NCBI GenBank assembly: GCA_947629235.1
Contig: CANRCX010000015.1
Location: 1 to 36,194 of the forward strand
Source: an uncultured Bacilli bacterium
Lineage (GTDB): Bacteria > Bacillota_I > Bacilli_A > RF39 > UBA660
Reading direction: 5' to 3'
Length of the DNA: 36,194 nt
This document shows positions 1 through 8,789 of this stretch, piece after piece; positions within the stretch are counted from its first letter, which is position 1, and each line of letters starts with the position of its first letter. The position numbers were made by a program, and so were the translations under genes. Under the pieces are notes generated by a model. The model made no database searches, had not been told where the DNA came from, and was given only the letters and a program-made list of their open reading frames with translations.

Positions 1-86
1 TCAAGTTGTACCTTAAAGTCTCCTCCTGGTATAACTTCTAGTACCTTACCTTCAAGCTCAATATAACCGTCTTTTTCTTTGGCCAT
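1..86 (-). CDS. infA: Translation initiation factor IF-1 (partial, N-terminus only)
   Basis: The first 28 codons of IF-1 are visible; the gene runs off the left edge of the window. The peptide starts MAKEKDGYIELEGKVLEV, matching the first strands of the S1-like OB fold that sits in the ribosomal A site during initiation. It lies 3 bases beyond the map stop codon, and its Shine-Dalgarno (AGGAG) is inside the last codons of map, so the two are translationally linked. The order adk-map-infA at the end of the spc cluster is standard in Bacillota. The frame is too short for the ORF track. Confidence 0.9.
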   Translation of the reverse strand, partial: MAKEKDGYIELEGKVLEVIPGGDFKVQL

Positions 87-89
87 TTT

Positions 90-839
90 TCACTCTCCTG
101 TTAATATCTCATAACCATCTTTGGTTACAAGTACTGTATGTTCAAAATGAGCGGCTACACTTCCATCTCTTGTGATAATTCCCCATTCATCTGGAAGTAG
201 CCATACCTCTTTTGTACCTAAACTAAACATTGGTTCAATTGCTAAAGTCATTCCTGCTTTTAGAATGATTCCTTCACTTTCATGATTACTAAGATTAGGA
301 ATATATGGATCTTCATGCAAAGTTGTACCAACTCCATGACCGGTTAAGCATTCAAATATACCATATCCATTTTTTTTACCAACTTTACCTATTGCAGAAC
401 AAACTTCATTAAGTTTGATTCCTTCTTTTATAACAGAAATTCCAGCATATAATGCTTTTCTAGTATTATTTACTAGGTCTTCTGTTTTTTTATCAACGCT
501 ACCTACTATATAAGTATAAGCTGAATCTGAGTGATATCCTTTATAGATGCTACCAACATCTACTGAAACAATATCACCATTTCTTAATTTAGTATTATCA
601 GGTATACCATGTACTACCATGTCATTAATACTAACACAAGTACTAGCAGGGTAACCTTCATAGCCAAGAAATGAAGGTGTAGCGTCATGACTAACAATAT
701 AATCATGAGCAAATTTATCAATTTCTTTTGTAGTTACTCCCTCATGAATAAAATCTTTTAACTTCATTAATACTTCATAAGTAATTTGTCCAGATTTTCT
801 CATGAGTTCAATTTCTTGTTCATTTTTAATACTAATCAT
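90..839 (-). CDS. map: Methionine aminopeptidase, type Ia
   Basis: Removes the N-terminal Met from nascent proteins in the cytosol. The 249-residue length fits the short bacterial type Ia form without an N-terminal extension. The pita-bread metal site is complete: Asp94 (VDVGS), Asp105 (HSDSAYTY), His168 (GHGVG), Glu202 (AIEPM) and Glu233 (HFEHT), with the substrate-binding His77 in VVHGIP. It overlaps the end of adk by 8 bases and runs into infA, so it is part of the spc operon. The stop codon is TGA, which would be read through into infA if TGA meant Trp; this supports the standard bacterial code. Confidence 0.97.
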   Translation of the reverse strand: MISIKNEQEIELMRKSGQITYEVLMKLKDFIHEGVTTKEIDKFAHDYIVSHDATPSFLGYEGYPASTCVSINDMVVHGIPDNTKLRNGDIVSVDVGSIYKGYHSDSAYTYIVGSVDKKTEDLVNNTRKALYAGISVIKEGIKLNEVCSAIGKVGKKNGYGIFECLTGHGVGTTLHEDPYIPNLSNHESEGIILKAGMTLAIEPMFSLGTKEVWLLPDEWGIITRDGSVAAHFEHTVLVTKDGYEILTGE

Positions 840-1491
840 TATTTTTACTTCCTATTATTTGTTCAAATTGATCAAAAGTTGTTTGTGGGTCTTTACTAGC
901 ATCTAATTCTACTAGTATACCTTTTTCTCTATAATATTCAATAACTGGTTTGCAATTCTTTTCATATGCTGCATAACCAATTTTAAATGTTTCTTCATTA
1001 TCGTCGTTTCTTGTTGTTAATTCAACATTACAATCATTACACATATTTTCAACTTTAGGTGCATTTACACCAGTTAATACATTATAAGTCTTTTTACAAT
1101 TTGGACATATTCTTCTTCCAATAGTTCTTTTTAAAGCTAAATCATAATCAACATTTAGTAGTAGTGCATAATCTATTTTGAAGTTTAATTCTTCACACAT
1201 TTGATTTACTGCATCTACTTGTGGCATGTGTCTTGGATATCCATCTAGGATAAATCCATTTTTAACATCATCCTTCATTAATCTTTCTTTCATTAGCTTA
1301 TTAGTTATTTCATCAGATACTAATTCTCTTTTAGCTTGAAGTGCTCTGATTTCTTGACCTATTTCACTATTAGGGTCAACTCCCCTTAAAAGTTCACCTG
1401 CTGATATGCATACTAGACCATATTTTTGATTTAACATACTAGCCATTGTGCCTTTTCCAGCAGCAGGTGGTGCAATTAAAATTAAATTCAT
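832..1491 (-). CDS. adk: Adenylate kinase with altered P-loop and missing catalytic Arg
   Basis: Adenylate kinase interconverts ATP + AMP and 2 ADP. The 219 residues hold all the parts: P-loop, AMP-binding region (SAGELLR, DGYPR), a Cys4 zinc LID (Cys129, Cys132, Cys151, Cys154) and the RNDD motif. Several near-invariant residues differ. The P-loop reads APPAAGKGT, with Ala at the positions of Gly7 and Gly10 of E. coli Adk. The Arg equivalent to E. coli Arg167 is Gly172, in the stretch EETFKIGY. Lys13, Arg36, Arg87, Arg127 and Arg161 remain. It sits in the canonical secY-adk-map order with good spacing, so it is the positional Adk. It may be slow, altered in specificity or complemented by another kinase; activity cannot be judged from sequence. 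Confidence 0.9.
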   Translation of the reverse strand: MNLILIAPPAAGKGTMASMLNQKYGLVCISAGELLRGVDPNSEIGQEIRALQAKRELVSDEITNKLMKERLMKDDVKNGFILDGYPRHMPQVDAVNQMCEELNFKIDYALLLNVDYDLALKRTIGRRICPNCKKTYNVLTGVNAPKVENMCNDCNVELTTRNDDNEETFKIGYAAYEKNCKPVIEYYREKGILVELDASKDPQTTFDQFEQIIGSKNND

Positions 1492-1494
1492 ATC

Positions 1495-2745
1495 TTATCT
1501 CCTATTATAATTTCTTGATGCCACTGAACTTTCAAGTTGTTTATATGTTTCAAGAAGTACACCAACTGCAATTAAGATTGATGTTCCACCTAATTTAACA
1601 CTATCATCCATACCAGTTATTGCTGTAAATATTGTTGGTAGTGCTGCAATTATTGCAATAAATATTGCACCCATAAATGTAATTCTTGAAAGAACTTTTG
1701 AAATATATTTTTTAGTTTCACTTCCAGGTCTAATACCAGGAATGTATCCACCATTTTTATTTAAGTTTTTACTTAATTCATCTGGGTTAATTGTTAAGAA
1801 TGTATAAACATAAGTAAATATTAATATTAATAATATATAAATTATAAATCCAACTGGTTTTGATGTGGATAAATAATTATTTAGAAATCCTACAACTTTA
1901 GCATTTTTAATAAAATAACTAAGTATTGATGGAATTCCCATAATAACACTTGCTATTATGACAGGCATAACACCTGCTGAGTTCAATCTAAGTGGTAAGA
2001 ATGTTTGTTGTCCACCATAACTTGATGAGCTTCTATTAGAATACTGAATTGGTATTCGTCTTTCAGCTTCTTGAACAAATATAACTCCCACTATAATTCC
2101 TAAGTATAATAATATAAATAATGCAAATGATAACCAAGCTATTAATAAATTACTAGCACCAGGAATTAATGAATTAAATACTTTAACAAACATATCAGGT
2201 AAAGTATTAACAATACCTGCCATGATTATTAATGATACTCCATTTCCTATTCCTTTATTAGTAATTTGGTCTCCTAACCATAACAAGAATGCAGTACCTG
2301 CAGTTAAGATTAGAGCTGTTTTAAAATAGAACATTGGTTCACTTGTTTTTCCAATAAACATCATAGGATAGAAGAAACCTTGAATAAATGCAATTGCAAG
2401 ACCAGCATATCTTGTTATCTTTGCAATTTTTCTTCTTCCTTCTTCACCCATCTCTTTTAATTCTTTAAAGTATGGGATTATATCCATTTGAAGTATTTGA
2501 ATAATTATTGATGCAGTGATATATGGCATAACACCTAGTGCAAAGATTGAAAATTGTTTTAAACCTCCACCACTCATTGCATTGAATAATTCTAAAAATC
2601 CAATATTTCCATTAATTACTTGCATACCAGGAATTGTAATTGAATTACCTACCGCGAAGATGAATAATACACCAAGTGTGTATAGAACTCTGAATCTTAA
2701 ATCTTTATTAGAAGATCTAAATATTTGCTTAAATGTAGCAAACAT
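1495..2745 (-). CDS. secY: Protein translocase subunit SecY
   Basis: Channel subunit of the Sec translocon in the cytoplasmic membrane. The 416 residues contain about ten hydrophobic segments, the N-terminal FRSSNKDLRFRVLYTLGVL entry into TM1, the plug region (IPGMQ...GGGLKQFSIFALGVMPYITASI) and the conserved cytosolic loop QEAERRIPIQYSNR before TM6, and the loop NPDELSKNLNKNGGYIPGIRPG before TM9. Length is close to the usual ~430. It starts 1 base after the rplO stop and is followed by adk after 3 bases, in the usual spc-operon position. Confidence 0.98.
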   Translation of the reverse strand: MFATFKQIFRSSNKDLRFRVLYTLGVLFIFAVGNSITIPGMQVINGNIGFLELFNAMSGGGLKQFSIFALGVMPYITASIIIQILQMDIIPYFKELKEMGEEGRRKIAKITRYAGLAIAFIQGFFYPMMFIGKTSEPMFYFKTALILTAGTAFLLWLGDQITNKGIGNGVSLIIMAGIVNTLPDMFVKVFNSLIPGASNLLIAWLSFALFILLYLGIIVGVIFVQEAERRIPIQYSNRSSSSYGGQQTFLPLRLNSAGVMPVIIASVIMGIPSILSYFIKNAKVVGFLNNYLSTSKPVGFIIYILLILIFTYVYTFLTINPDELSKNLNKNGGYIPGIRPGSETKKYISKVLSRITFMGAIFIAIIAALPTIFTAITGMDDSVKLGGTSILIAVGVLLETYKQLESSVASRNYNRR

Positions 2746-2746
2746 C

Positions 2747-3190
2747 TTAAATCACCTCCGTAGTTCCACCTAACTCTTCTATTTTAGTAATAGCACTATT
2801 AGTAAATACATTAGCTTTAACAGTTAATTTTCTTTCTAATTTACCATTACCTAAAATTTTAATTCCATTTAATTCTTTTTTAACAAGTCCAGATTCTTTT
2901 AATAATTCTGGAGTAACAATATCTCCATCTTTAAATCTATTTAAATCTGAAACATTTACAATTGCATATTTAGTTGCAAATCTAGCATTAGAGAAACCTC
3001 TTCTTGGAAGTCTTTTGTATAATGGAGTTTGTCCACCTTCAAACCAAATGTGTACACTTCCACCACTTCTTGCTTTTTGACCTTTTTCTCCTCTTCCAGA
3101 AGTTTTACCATGCCCACTTGCAGGACCTCTTCCTACTATTTTTCTTCTATGAGTTGATCCTTCAACTTTACTTAATTCATGTAATTTCAT
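2747..3190 (-). CDS. rplO: 50S ribosomal protein L15
   Basis: The 147 residues start [22 protein letters not shown] and hold the Gly/Lys-rich N-terminal stretch ([18 protein letters not shown]) and [11 protein letters not shown] typical of L15, which threads into 23S rRNA late in 50S assembly. Its start codon overlaps the stop of rpsE by a single base. In most Bacillota rpmD (L30) lies between rpsE and rplO; there is no room for it here. Confidence 0.97.
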   Translation of the reverse strand: MKLHELSKVEGSTHRRKIVGRGPASGHGKTSGRGEKGQKARSGGSVHIWFEGGQTPLYKRLPRRGFSNARFATKYAIVNVSDLNRFKDGDIVTPELLKESGLVKKELNGIKILGNGKLERKLTVKANVFTNSAITKIEELGGTTEVI

Positions 3191-3705
3191 TATTTTAAGA
3201 CCTCCTCAACTGTTTTTCCACGAAGACTAGCTACATGTTCTATAGTTCTTTGATTAGCTAGAGCTTCAATTGTAGCTTTTGCAGTATTAATTTGAGTATT
3301 GCTTCCAAGTGATTTAGAAACAACATCTTTTACACCAGCAAGTTCAAGAACAATTCTTGATGCTCCACCAGCAATAATTCCACGACCAGCTTTAGCAGGT
3401 CTAATTAATACTTTAGCAGCTCCACAAACTCCAGTAACTTCATGAGAAATAGTTCTTCCATCAACTAAATCTACGTGTACAATATTTTTTTCTGCTTCTT
3501 TAATTGCTTTACTAACAGCTACAGGAATTTCTTTACTTTTACCAGTACCAATTCCTACATTACCTTTTCTATCACCTACAGCAACAGTTGCAGAAAATCT
3601 AAAGTTTCTTCCACCTTGTGTAACTTTTGTAACTTTACCAATAGATATTATTTTATCTTCATATAATTTTTTTGGTTCACGATCAGTTCTTTTATTACCG
3701 TTCAT
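3190..3705 (-). CDS. rpsE: 30S ribosomal protein S5
   Basis: S5 takes part in mRNA unwinding at the entry channel and in decoding fidelity. The 171-residue protein has the dsRNA-binding-like N-terminal domain ([24 protein letters not shown]) and the C-terminal fold with the conserved [23 protein letters not shown] stretch. RBS and spacing to rplR (10 bases) are normal. It joins rplO directly with a one-base overlap, without the usual rpmD. Confidence 0.98.
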   Translation of the reverse strand: MNGNKRTDREPKKLYEDKIISIGKVTKVTQGGRNFRFSATVAVGDRKGNVGIGTGKSKEIPVAVSKAIKEAEKNIVHVDLVDGRTISHEVTGVCGAAKVLIRPAKAGRGIIAGGASRIVLELAGVKDVVSKSLGSNTQINTAKATIEALANQRTIEHVASLRGKTVEEVLK

Positions 3706-3715
3706 AAATTTCCTC

Positions 3716-4069
3716 CTAGAATTCTAGTCCATTTTCACGGGCAGCATCAGCTAATGCTTTAATTTTTCCGTGATATAGATATCCACTTCTATCAAAAACT
3801 ACTGTTTTGATTTTAGCTTCTTTAGCTTTTTTAGCTATATCTTTTCCAACTGCTTTAGCAGCTTCAACATTATTATTTTTTAATTTTAGTTCTAAAGAAG
3901 ATGAACTTGCTAATGTTACACCTTTAACATCATCTATTAATTGTGCATAAATAGCAGTATTACTTCTAAATACACTTAGTCTAGGAGTAGTTTCATTACC
4001 AGATAAAGTTCTTCTGATTTTTTTATGTCTTTTTAATCTCATATCATTTTTTGATTCTTTTTTTATCAT
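3716..4069 (-). CDS. rplR: 50S ribosomal protein L18
   Basis: L18 carries 5S rRNA to the central protuberance. The 117 residues show [34 protein letters not shown] and a C-terminal [25 protein letters not shown], all signature stretches. The first Met is preceded by an AGGAGGT Shine-Dalgarno a few bases upstream. Order rplF-rplR-rpsE is canonical. Confidence 0.97.
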   Translation of the reverse strand: MIKKESKNDMRLKRHKKIRRTLSGNETTPRLSVFRSNTAIYAQLIDDVKGVTLASSSSLELKLKNNNVEAAKAVGKDIAKKAKEAKIKTVVFDRSGYLYHGKIKALADAARENGLEF

Positions 4070-4079
4070 TTTTTACCTC

Positions 4080-4625
4080 CTAAGCAGCTTTCTTTCCTTC
4101 TTTACGACGGATATGTTCTTCTTTGAACTTAATACCTTTACCTTTATATGGTTCAGGTTCTCTTACTTTTCTAATTTTAGCAGCAAATTCTGATACTGCT
4201 TGTTTATCAAAACCACTAACAACTAGTTCGTTTGTAGATTTATCAGGCATTTCAACTTTGATACCAGATGGTACTTCAAGTTCTACTGAATGAGAATATC
4301 CTGCTGAAATAATTACTTTATTTCCTTGAACTTGGAATCTATATCCAACACCATTGATTTCTAATTCTCTTTTAAATCCTTCACTTACACCAATCATCAT
4401 GTTATTGATAATTGAATTAGTAGTTCCGTGTAATTGTTTTGATGTTTTAAGTTCATTTTTTCTAGTTACTAGAACTTTTCCATCTTCAACTTTTACATCA
4501 ACACTATCATTCTTAAAATTGAATTCTAATGTTCCTTTTGGTCCTTTTGTTGTTACTTTGTTACCATCAACATTTACTTCTACTCCTGATGGTATAGTTA
4601 ATATTCTATTTCCTATTCTACTCAT
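4080..4625 (-). CDS. rplF: 50S ribosomal protein L6
   Basis: L6 binds 23S rRNA near the sarcin-ricin loop where elongation factors dock. The 181 residues begin MSRIGNRILTIPSGV and contain the tandem alpha/beta repeats, with GVGYRFQVQGNKVIISAGYSH and the C-terminal KIRKVREPEPYKGKGIKF. Length is typical. It lies 7 bases from rpsH. Confidence 0.98.
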   Translation of the reverse strand: MSRIGNRILTIPSGVEVNVDGNKVTTKGPKGTLEFNFKNDSVDVKVEDGKVLVTRKNELKTSKQLHGTTNSIINNMMIGVSEGFKRELEINGVGYRFQVQGNKVIISAGYSHSVELEVPSGIKVEMPDKSTNELVVSGFDKQAVSEFAAKIRKVREPEPYKGKGIKFKEEHIRRKEGKKAA

Positions 4626-4632
4626 AACACAC

Positions 4633-5028
4633 CTACCATATATAAGCTAAAACTTCTCCACCAAGTTTTTTACTTCTAGCTTCTTTATCAGTCATAAGAC
4701 CTTCTGAAGTTGAAATAATTGCTATTCCAAGTCCATTTAGAACTCTTGGCATTTCATCAGCTTTAGCATACACACGTAATCCTGGTTTACTAATTCTTTT
4801 AAGACCAGTGATTACTCTTTCTTTAGATTTTGAATATTTTAGATTTACAACTAACATTTCTCCAACAGCTAATTTGTTAACATCATATCCAGCTATAAAT
4901 CCTTCTTTAGTTAAAATATCAGCAATACCTTTAGTCATTTTAGTTCCTGGTATTTCAACTGTTTTATACTTTAGCGCGTTTGCATTACGAATTCTTGTAA
5001 GCATATCTGCGATTGTATCATTAACCAT
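4633..5028 (-). CDS. rpsH: 30S ribosomal protein S8
   Basis: Primary 16S rRNA-binding protein needed for central-domain assembly. The 131 residues start [19 protein letters not shown] and end with [31 protein letters not shown], the RNA-binding motif of S8. It is preceded by GGGAGG and by a 72-base gap from rpsN, the widest spacing inside this cluster, which holds a short hairpin noted separately. Confidence 0.98.
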   Translation of the reverse strand: MVNDTIADMLTRIRNANALKYKTVEIPGTKMTKGIADILTKEGFIAGYDVNKLAVGEMLVVNLKYSKSKERVITGLKRISKPGLRVYAKADEMPRVLNGLGIAIISTSEGLMTDKEARSKKLGGEVLAYIW

Positions 5029-5100
5029 TATAGGTCCTCCCTTCTTATTAACACTGATAGTTAATGTTTTGGTATTTTATTTTTTTATTTTTAAATTTTA

Positions 5101-5286
5101 TTACCAGCTTGATTTTTTAACACCTGGTATTTGTCCTTTATAAGCAAGTTCTCTAAAGCAAATACGGCATACACCAAATTTACTTAGTACACCATGTGGA
5201 CGACCACATCTTGTACATCTAGTATAATTTCTTGTAGAGAATTTGCTTCCTCTTTGTTGTGATATTAATTTACTTTTCTTTGCCAT
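5101..5286 (-). CDS. rpsN: 30S ribosomal protein S14, type Z (zinc-binding)
   Basis: The protein is 61 residues when started at [11 protein letters not shown]. The longer frame in the ORF track (from 5322) overlaps rplE and has no Shine-Dalgarno, while AAAGGAAA stands properly ahead of 5286, so the inner start is preferred. The zinc ribbon CTRCGRPHG...CRICFREL with two CxxC pairs is intact, identifying the zinc-dependent paralogue, which is the usual main copy in Bacillota. The end PGVKKSSW is typical. It belongs to the small-subunit head domain. Confidence 0.97.
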   Translation of the reverse strand: MAKKSKLISQQRGSKFSTRNYTRCTRCGRPHGVLSKFGVCRICFRELAYKGQIPGVKKSSW

Positions 5287-5299
5287 AATATTTCCTTTC

Positions 5300-5839
5300 T
5301 TACTTTCTAAAAGGTAACCCAAATTCAGTTAATAAAGCAAGTGCTTCTTCATTAGTTTTAGCTGTTGTAACCATTACTATATCTAAACCTCTAACTTTAA
5401 TAACTTGATCATATTCTACTTCTGGAAATACTAATTGCTCTTTGATACCAAGAGTATAATTACCTCTTCCATCAAAACTATTTTTAGATATTCCTCTAAA
5501 ATCTCTAACTCTAGGAAGTGCGATTGTAATTAGTTTATTTAAGAAGTTATACATATTATCTCCTCTTAATGTAACTTTACAACCTATTTTATTTCCTTCT
5601 CTAAGTTTGAAACCTGCAATTGACTTTTTAGCAGTTGTAATAACTGGTTTTTGTCCTGATAATGCTTCTAGATCTTTTAGTGCTGCATCAAGATATTTTT
5701 GATCGTTAATAGCATCACCTACACCCATATTTAGAACGATTTTTTCTAATTTAGGTACTTGCATTTTAGTAGTGTAGTTAAACTTTTTAGTTAAATTTGG
5801 AACTATTGAGTCTTCATATAATTTTTTTAATGTTTCCAT
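5300..5839 (-). CDS. rplE: 50S ribosomal protein L5
   Basis: L5 binds 5S rRNA and contacts the P-site tRNA T-loop. The 179 residues show [16 protein letters not shown], the conserved [21 protein letters not shown], and the C-terminal [27 protein letters not shown]. Length is standard. It lies 7 bases downstream of rplX and 13 bases upstream of rpsN as re-started. Confidence 0.98.
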   Translation of the reverse strand: METLKKLYEDSIVPNLTKKFNYTTKMQVPKLEKIVLNMGVGDAINDQKYLDAALKDLEALSGQKPVITTAKKSIAGFKLREGNKIGCKVTLRGDNMYNFLNKLITIALPRVRDFRGISKNSFDGRGNYTLGIKEQLVFPEVEYDQVIKVRGLDIVMVTTAKTNEEALALLTEFGLPFRK

Positions 5840-5846
5840 AATTCAC

Positions 5847-6197
5847 CTACTTACTTTCTTTTTCTTCTTTTTTCTTAGAAGTTTTCTTTTCTTTAGTTTC
5901 TTTTACTTCCTTTTTTGTTTCTTTTTTTACTTCTTTTTTTGTTTCTTTTTGTTCTTTCTTTTCAGCTTTTTCAGCTTTTTTGTCTACTACTTTAACATTA
6001 GAAATATGAATTGGAGCTTCTACTTCTAGAATTCCACCAGTTTCATTTTGTCTATTTGGTTTAACATGTTTTTTAACAATGTTAACACCATCTATAACAA
6101 CTTTATTTTCTTTTCTTAATATTTGTAGTACTTTTCCTTCTTTTCCTTTATTACTTCCTGTAATAACACGGACATTGTCTCCTACTTTTATCTTCAT
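5847..6197 (-). CDS. rplX: 50S ribosomal protein L24 with Lys/Glu-rich tail
   Basis: L24 is one of the two proteins that start 50S assembly. Residues 1 to about 72 are a normal KOW domain (KIKVGDNVRVITGSNKGKEGKVL, then HVKPNRQNETGGILEVEAPIHISNVKVVD). After that the usual L24 C-terminal segment, often with a Cys-containing GxxD/E-KK.R.CKKC motif, is absent. In its place is a roughly 43-residue low-complexity tail built from KKE, KET and EVK units, with about 21 Lys and 12 Glu. The DNA is a long purine tract on the coding strand (5865-5985). The total of 116 residues is slightly longer than the usual ~103. The frame is clean and closes just before rplE, so the tail seems real. Confidence 0.95.
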   Translation of the reverse strand: MKIKVGDNVRVITGSNKGKEGKVLQILRKENKVVIDGVNIVKKHVKPNRQNETGGILEVEAPIHISNVKVVDKKAEKAEKKEQKETKKEVKKETKKEVKETKEKKTSKKKEEKESK

Positions 6198-6206
6198 GAT
6201 ATCCTC

Positions 6207-6575
6207 CTATAATACTTCTGGAGCTAGTGAAACAATTTTCATATAGTTTTTATCACGAAGTTCTCTAGCTACAGGTCCTAGAACACGAGTTCCAACAGGA
6301 CTATTATCATCTTTAATTAATACGCAAGCATTATCGTCAAATTTAATATGACTTCCATCACTTCTTCTAACGCCTTGAACTGTTCTTACAATAACAGCTT
6401 TAACTACTTTTCCTTTTGGAGTGTTTGAATTTGGAATTGCTTTTTTAACTGTTCCTACAACAACATCTCCAATATTTCCGCTTTTAACTTTGCTTCCACC
6501 AAGTACTCTGATTACTAAGATTTCACGAGCGCCTGAATTGTCAGCTACCTTTAAACGGCTTTCTGGTTGTATCAT
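6207..6575 (-). CDS. rplN: 50S ribosomal protein L14
   Basis: The 122 residues begin [20 protein letters not shown] and end [11 protein letters not shown], a textbook L14 that forms an intersubunit bridge and the docking site for the silencing factor RsfS. The internal [22 protein letters not shown] and [13 protein letters not shown] stretches are conserved. Gaps to rpsQ and rplX are 18 and 9 bases. Confidence 0.98.
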   Translation of the reverse strand: MIQPESRLKVADNSGAREILVIRVLGGSKVKSGNIGDVVVGTVKKAIPNSNTPKGKVVKAVIVRTVQGVRRSDGSHIKFDDNACVLIKDDNSPVGTRVLGPVARELRDKNYMKIVSLAPEVL

Positions 6576-6593
6576 AACTCTCTCCTTTCTTAA

Positions 6594-6851
6594 TTAAAGA
6601 ATAACAGCTTCCTCAACAATGCTATCTAATACATATCTTTTTGTTTTAGATAGAGGACGAGAAGATACAACTTTAACTATATCTCCTACTTTAGCTTTGT
6701 TATCCTCATCATGTACTGCATACTTTTTAGTAGTTTTTACATTTTTCTTGTAAAGTGGATGCTTTTTATAAGTTACAACTTCAATAGTAATAGTTTTATT
6801 ACAAGAAGCACTTACAACTTTTCCAACTAATTCTTGTTTCTTATTTTCCAT
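6594..6851 (-). CDS. rpsQ: 30S ribosomal protein S17
   Basis: The 85-residue OB-fold protein shows the S17 landmarks GKVVSASCNKTITIEV, HPLYKKNVKTTKKYAVHDE and VGDIVKVVSSRPLSKTKRY. It is a primary binder of the 5' domain of 16S rRNA. Position between rpmC and rplN is canonical, with 2 bases between rpmC and rpsQ. Confidence 0.98.
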   Translation of the reverse strand: MENKKQELVGKVVSASCNKTITIEVVTYKKHPLYKKNVKTTKKYAVHDEDNKAKVGDIVKVVSSRPLSKTKRYVLDSIVEEAVIL

Positions 6852-6853
6852 TA

Positions 6854-7060
6854 TTAAGCTTCCTCCTTACTTTCTAATTCTCTTTCTCTAATAACTGTTT
6901 TAATTTTAGCAACATCATGTCTTAATTCTTTAATTCTATGAGGTTTTTCTAAAGTTCCAGTTGCTAGAGAAAATTTTAAATTAAATAATTCTTTTTTATT
7001 TTCATCTAGTTTTTTATTTAATTCTTCAGTGGTTAATTTTCTAATATCTACCATTTTCAT
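6854..7060 (-). CDS. rpmC: 50S ribosomal protein L29
   Basis: The 68 residues form the two-helix L29 fold (DIRKLTTEELNKKLDENKKELFNLKFSLATGTLEKPHRIKELRHDVAKIKTVIRERE). L29 lies at the polypeptide exit tunnel, where it contributes to the docking site for trigger factor and SRP. Its ATG overlaps the rplP stop (TAATG), a typical coupled junction. A second in-frame ATG two codons on is also possible. Confidence 0.96.
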   Translation of the reverse strand: MKMVDIRKLTTEELNKKLDENKKELFNLKFSLATGTLEKPHRIKELRHDVAKIKTVIRERELESKEEA

Positions 7061-7482
7061 TATTTAGCCACATCCTTTGCAACAAATTTTGTTTTAATTG
7101 GTAGTTTGTGTCCTGCAAGACGGAAAGCTTCTCTAGCTATTTCTTCAGTAACATCAGTCATTTCAAACATGATTTTACCTTCTTTAACTACTGCTGCCCA
7201 TTCTTCAACATTACCTTTTCCACTACCCATACGAACTTCAGCAGGTTTCTTAGTTCTTGCTAAGTGTGGGAAAATGTTAATAAATACTTTTCCTCTTTTA
7301 AAACTTTTCATATAACGAGTCATAGCAATTCTTGCTGCTTCAATTTGTCTTGCTGTAATGTATGCTCCTTCTTTAGCCATAAGTCCATATTCACCTTGAG
7401 TAAGTGTTGTATTACCTTTAGCTTTTCCTTCATAACTTACTCTATGAGGTTTTCTATATTTAGTTCTCTTTGGAATTAACAT
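7060..7482 (-). CDS. rplP: 50S ribosomal protein L16
   Basis: L16 helps to position tRNAs at the A and P sites. The best start is the internal Met at 7482 ([14 protein letters not shown]), which has GGGAGGT upstream and matches the family N-terminus; the 154-residue frame in the track adds 14 residues that overlap rpsC. The 140-residue product carries [29 protein letters not shown]-like core sequence, VFPH-type [21 protein letters not shown] and a normal C-terminus. It overlaps the end of rpsC by 23 bases. Confidence 0.96.
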   Translation of the reverse strand: MLIPKRTKYRKPHRVSYEGKAKGNTTLTQGEYGLMAKEGAYITARQIEAARIAMTRYMKSFKRGKVFINIFPHLARTKKPAEVRMGSGKGNVEEWAAVVKEGKIMFEMTDVTEEIAREAFRLAGHKLPIKTKFVAKDVAK

Positions 7483-8137
7483 CTTTATGACCTCCCTTAT
7501 TCTTTTTAGCAGGAAGGATTTCACCTTTGTAAATCCATACTTTTACACCAATTTTTCCATAAATAGTATCTGCTTCTTTATGTGCATAATCTATATCTGC
7601 TCTTAATGTGTGTAGTGGTACAGTACCTTCTGTATATCCTTCAGTTCTAGCCATTTCAGCTCCAGCTAAACGTCCAGACACAGCAACTTTTATACCAACA
7701 GCTCCTGCTTTCATTGTATTTCTAATTGCTCTTTTTTGTACTGCTCTAAATGATGCTCTATTTTGAATTTGCATTGCAATTGATTCAGCTACTAATGCAG
7801 CATTTAGATCAGGATTTTTAACTTCAACTATTGATAAATAAATTTCTTCACCAGTTAGTTTTTGTAAAGCTTTTTTATGTTTTTCAATATCAGCTCCACC
7901 TTTACCAATTACGATACCAGGTTTTGATGTATTGATAATTACATTTGTTCTTTTTTTATTTCTTTCAATTACGATAGAAGCAACTGAACATCCTTTTAAT
8001 TCTTTATCTAAATATTTTCTAATTTTTAAATCAGTATTTAAATATTTAGCAAAATCTTTAGTTGGTGCATACCATTTACTTTCCCAGTCTCTGTTGATAC
8101 CAACTCTAAGTCCTACTGGACTTACTTTTTGTCCCAT
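7460..8137 (-). CDS. rpsC: 30S ribosomal protein S3
   Basis: S3 forms part of the mRNA entry helicase. The 225 residues begin [20 protein letters not shown] and hold the KH domain with the GKGG loop ([17 protein letters not shown]) and the C-terminal domain ([30 protein letters not shown]). The final residues ([15 protein letters not shown]) are Lys/Asn rich as often seen. It lies 2 bases from rplV and overlaps rplP. Confidence 0.98.
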   Translation of the reverse strand: MGQKVSPVGLRVGINRDWESKWYAPTKDFAKYLNTDLKIRKYLDKELKGCSVASIVIERNKKRTNVIINTSKPGIVIGKGGADIEKHKKALQKLTGEEIYLSIVEVKNPDLNAALVAESIAMQIQNRASFRAVQKRAIRNTMKAGAVGIKVAVSGRLAGAEMARTEGYTEGTVPLHTLRADIDYAHKEADTIYGKIGVKVWIYKGEILPAKKNKGGHKDVNSKEN

Positions 8138-8139
8138 GT

Positions 8140-8490
8140 TTAGTCCTCCTTCTCTTTCTTATTATCAGTTACACAAACATAAATATGACTTGTTCTGTGA
8201 TAATTTTTAGCAACTCTTGAGTGAGATGCAGCTTTTCTTCTTTTTAAAGTTCTTCCTTCATTAACATATGTTTCTTTGATTACTAAATCTTCTTTATTAG
8301 CACCAAAGTTATTAACAGCATTAGCAACAGCAGAATTTAGAACTTTTATTATTAATCTACTTGCTTTAGTATTTGTAGTAAGTAGTATTGCCTCAGCTTG
8401 AGATACTTTTTTTCCTCTAATTAAGTCTAGTGTCATTCTTGCTTTTCTAGGAGCAATCATTGCACCCTTATGTATACTATAAGTTTCCAC
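8140..8490 (-). CDS. rplV: 50S ribosomal protein L22
   Basis: L22 lines the nascent-peptide tunnel with its beta hairpin, the site of macrolide-resistance changes in other species. The 116 residues show [67 protein letters not shown] and a short charged C-terminus (TDNKKEKED). No unusual changes are apparent in the loop. Confidence 0.97.
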   Translation of the reverse strand: METYSIHKGAMIAPRKARMTLDLIRGKKVSQAEAILLTTNTKASRLIIKVLNSAVANAVNNFGANKEDLVIKETYVNEGRTLKRRKAASHSRVAKNYHRTSHIYVCVTDNKKEKED

Positions 8491-8500
8491 TTTTTACCTC

Positions 8501-8770
8501 CTATTTCTTACCGCTGCCGGCATGGCCAGTAAACTTACGAGTTAAACTAAACTCACCAAGTTTGTGTCCTACCATATCTTCAGTAACATATACTGGTATA
8601 AATTCACGTCCATTATGAACAGCAAATGTATGACCAACGAATTCTGGATAGATTGTAGAACGTCTTGACCAAGTTTTAATTACTTCTTTTTTACCTTTTT
8701 CATTTAATTCTCTAACTCTATTTAATAGTCTAGGGAATGTATAAGGTCCTTTTTTTAAACTTCTTGACAT
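8501..8770 (-). CDS. rpsS: 30S ribosomal protein S19
   Basis: The 89 residues begin [19 protein letters not shown] and contain [55 protein letters not shown], an archetypal S19. It sits in the 30S head with S13 and forms bridges to the large subunit. It is placed between rplB and rplV as usual. Confidence 0.98.
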   Translation of the reverse strand: MSRSLKKGPYTFPRLLNRVRELNEKGKKEVIKTWSRRSTIYPEFVGHTFAVHNGREFIPVYVTEDMVGHKLGEFSLTRKFTGHAGSGKK

Positions 8771-8789
8771 TTTACGGTTCCTTTCTTAA

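Noticed and set aside
90-2745. Possibility of genetic code 4 (UGA = Trp), suggested by mollicute-like features
   Set aside because: map ends in TGA right before infA, all Trp codons in the listed frames are TGG-compatible and RF2 is present.
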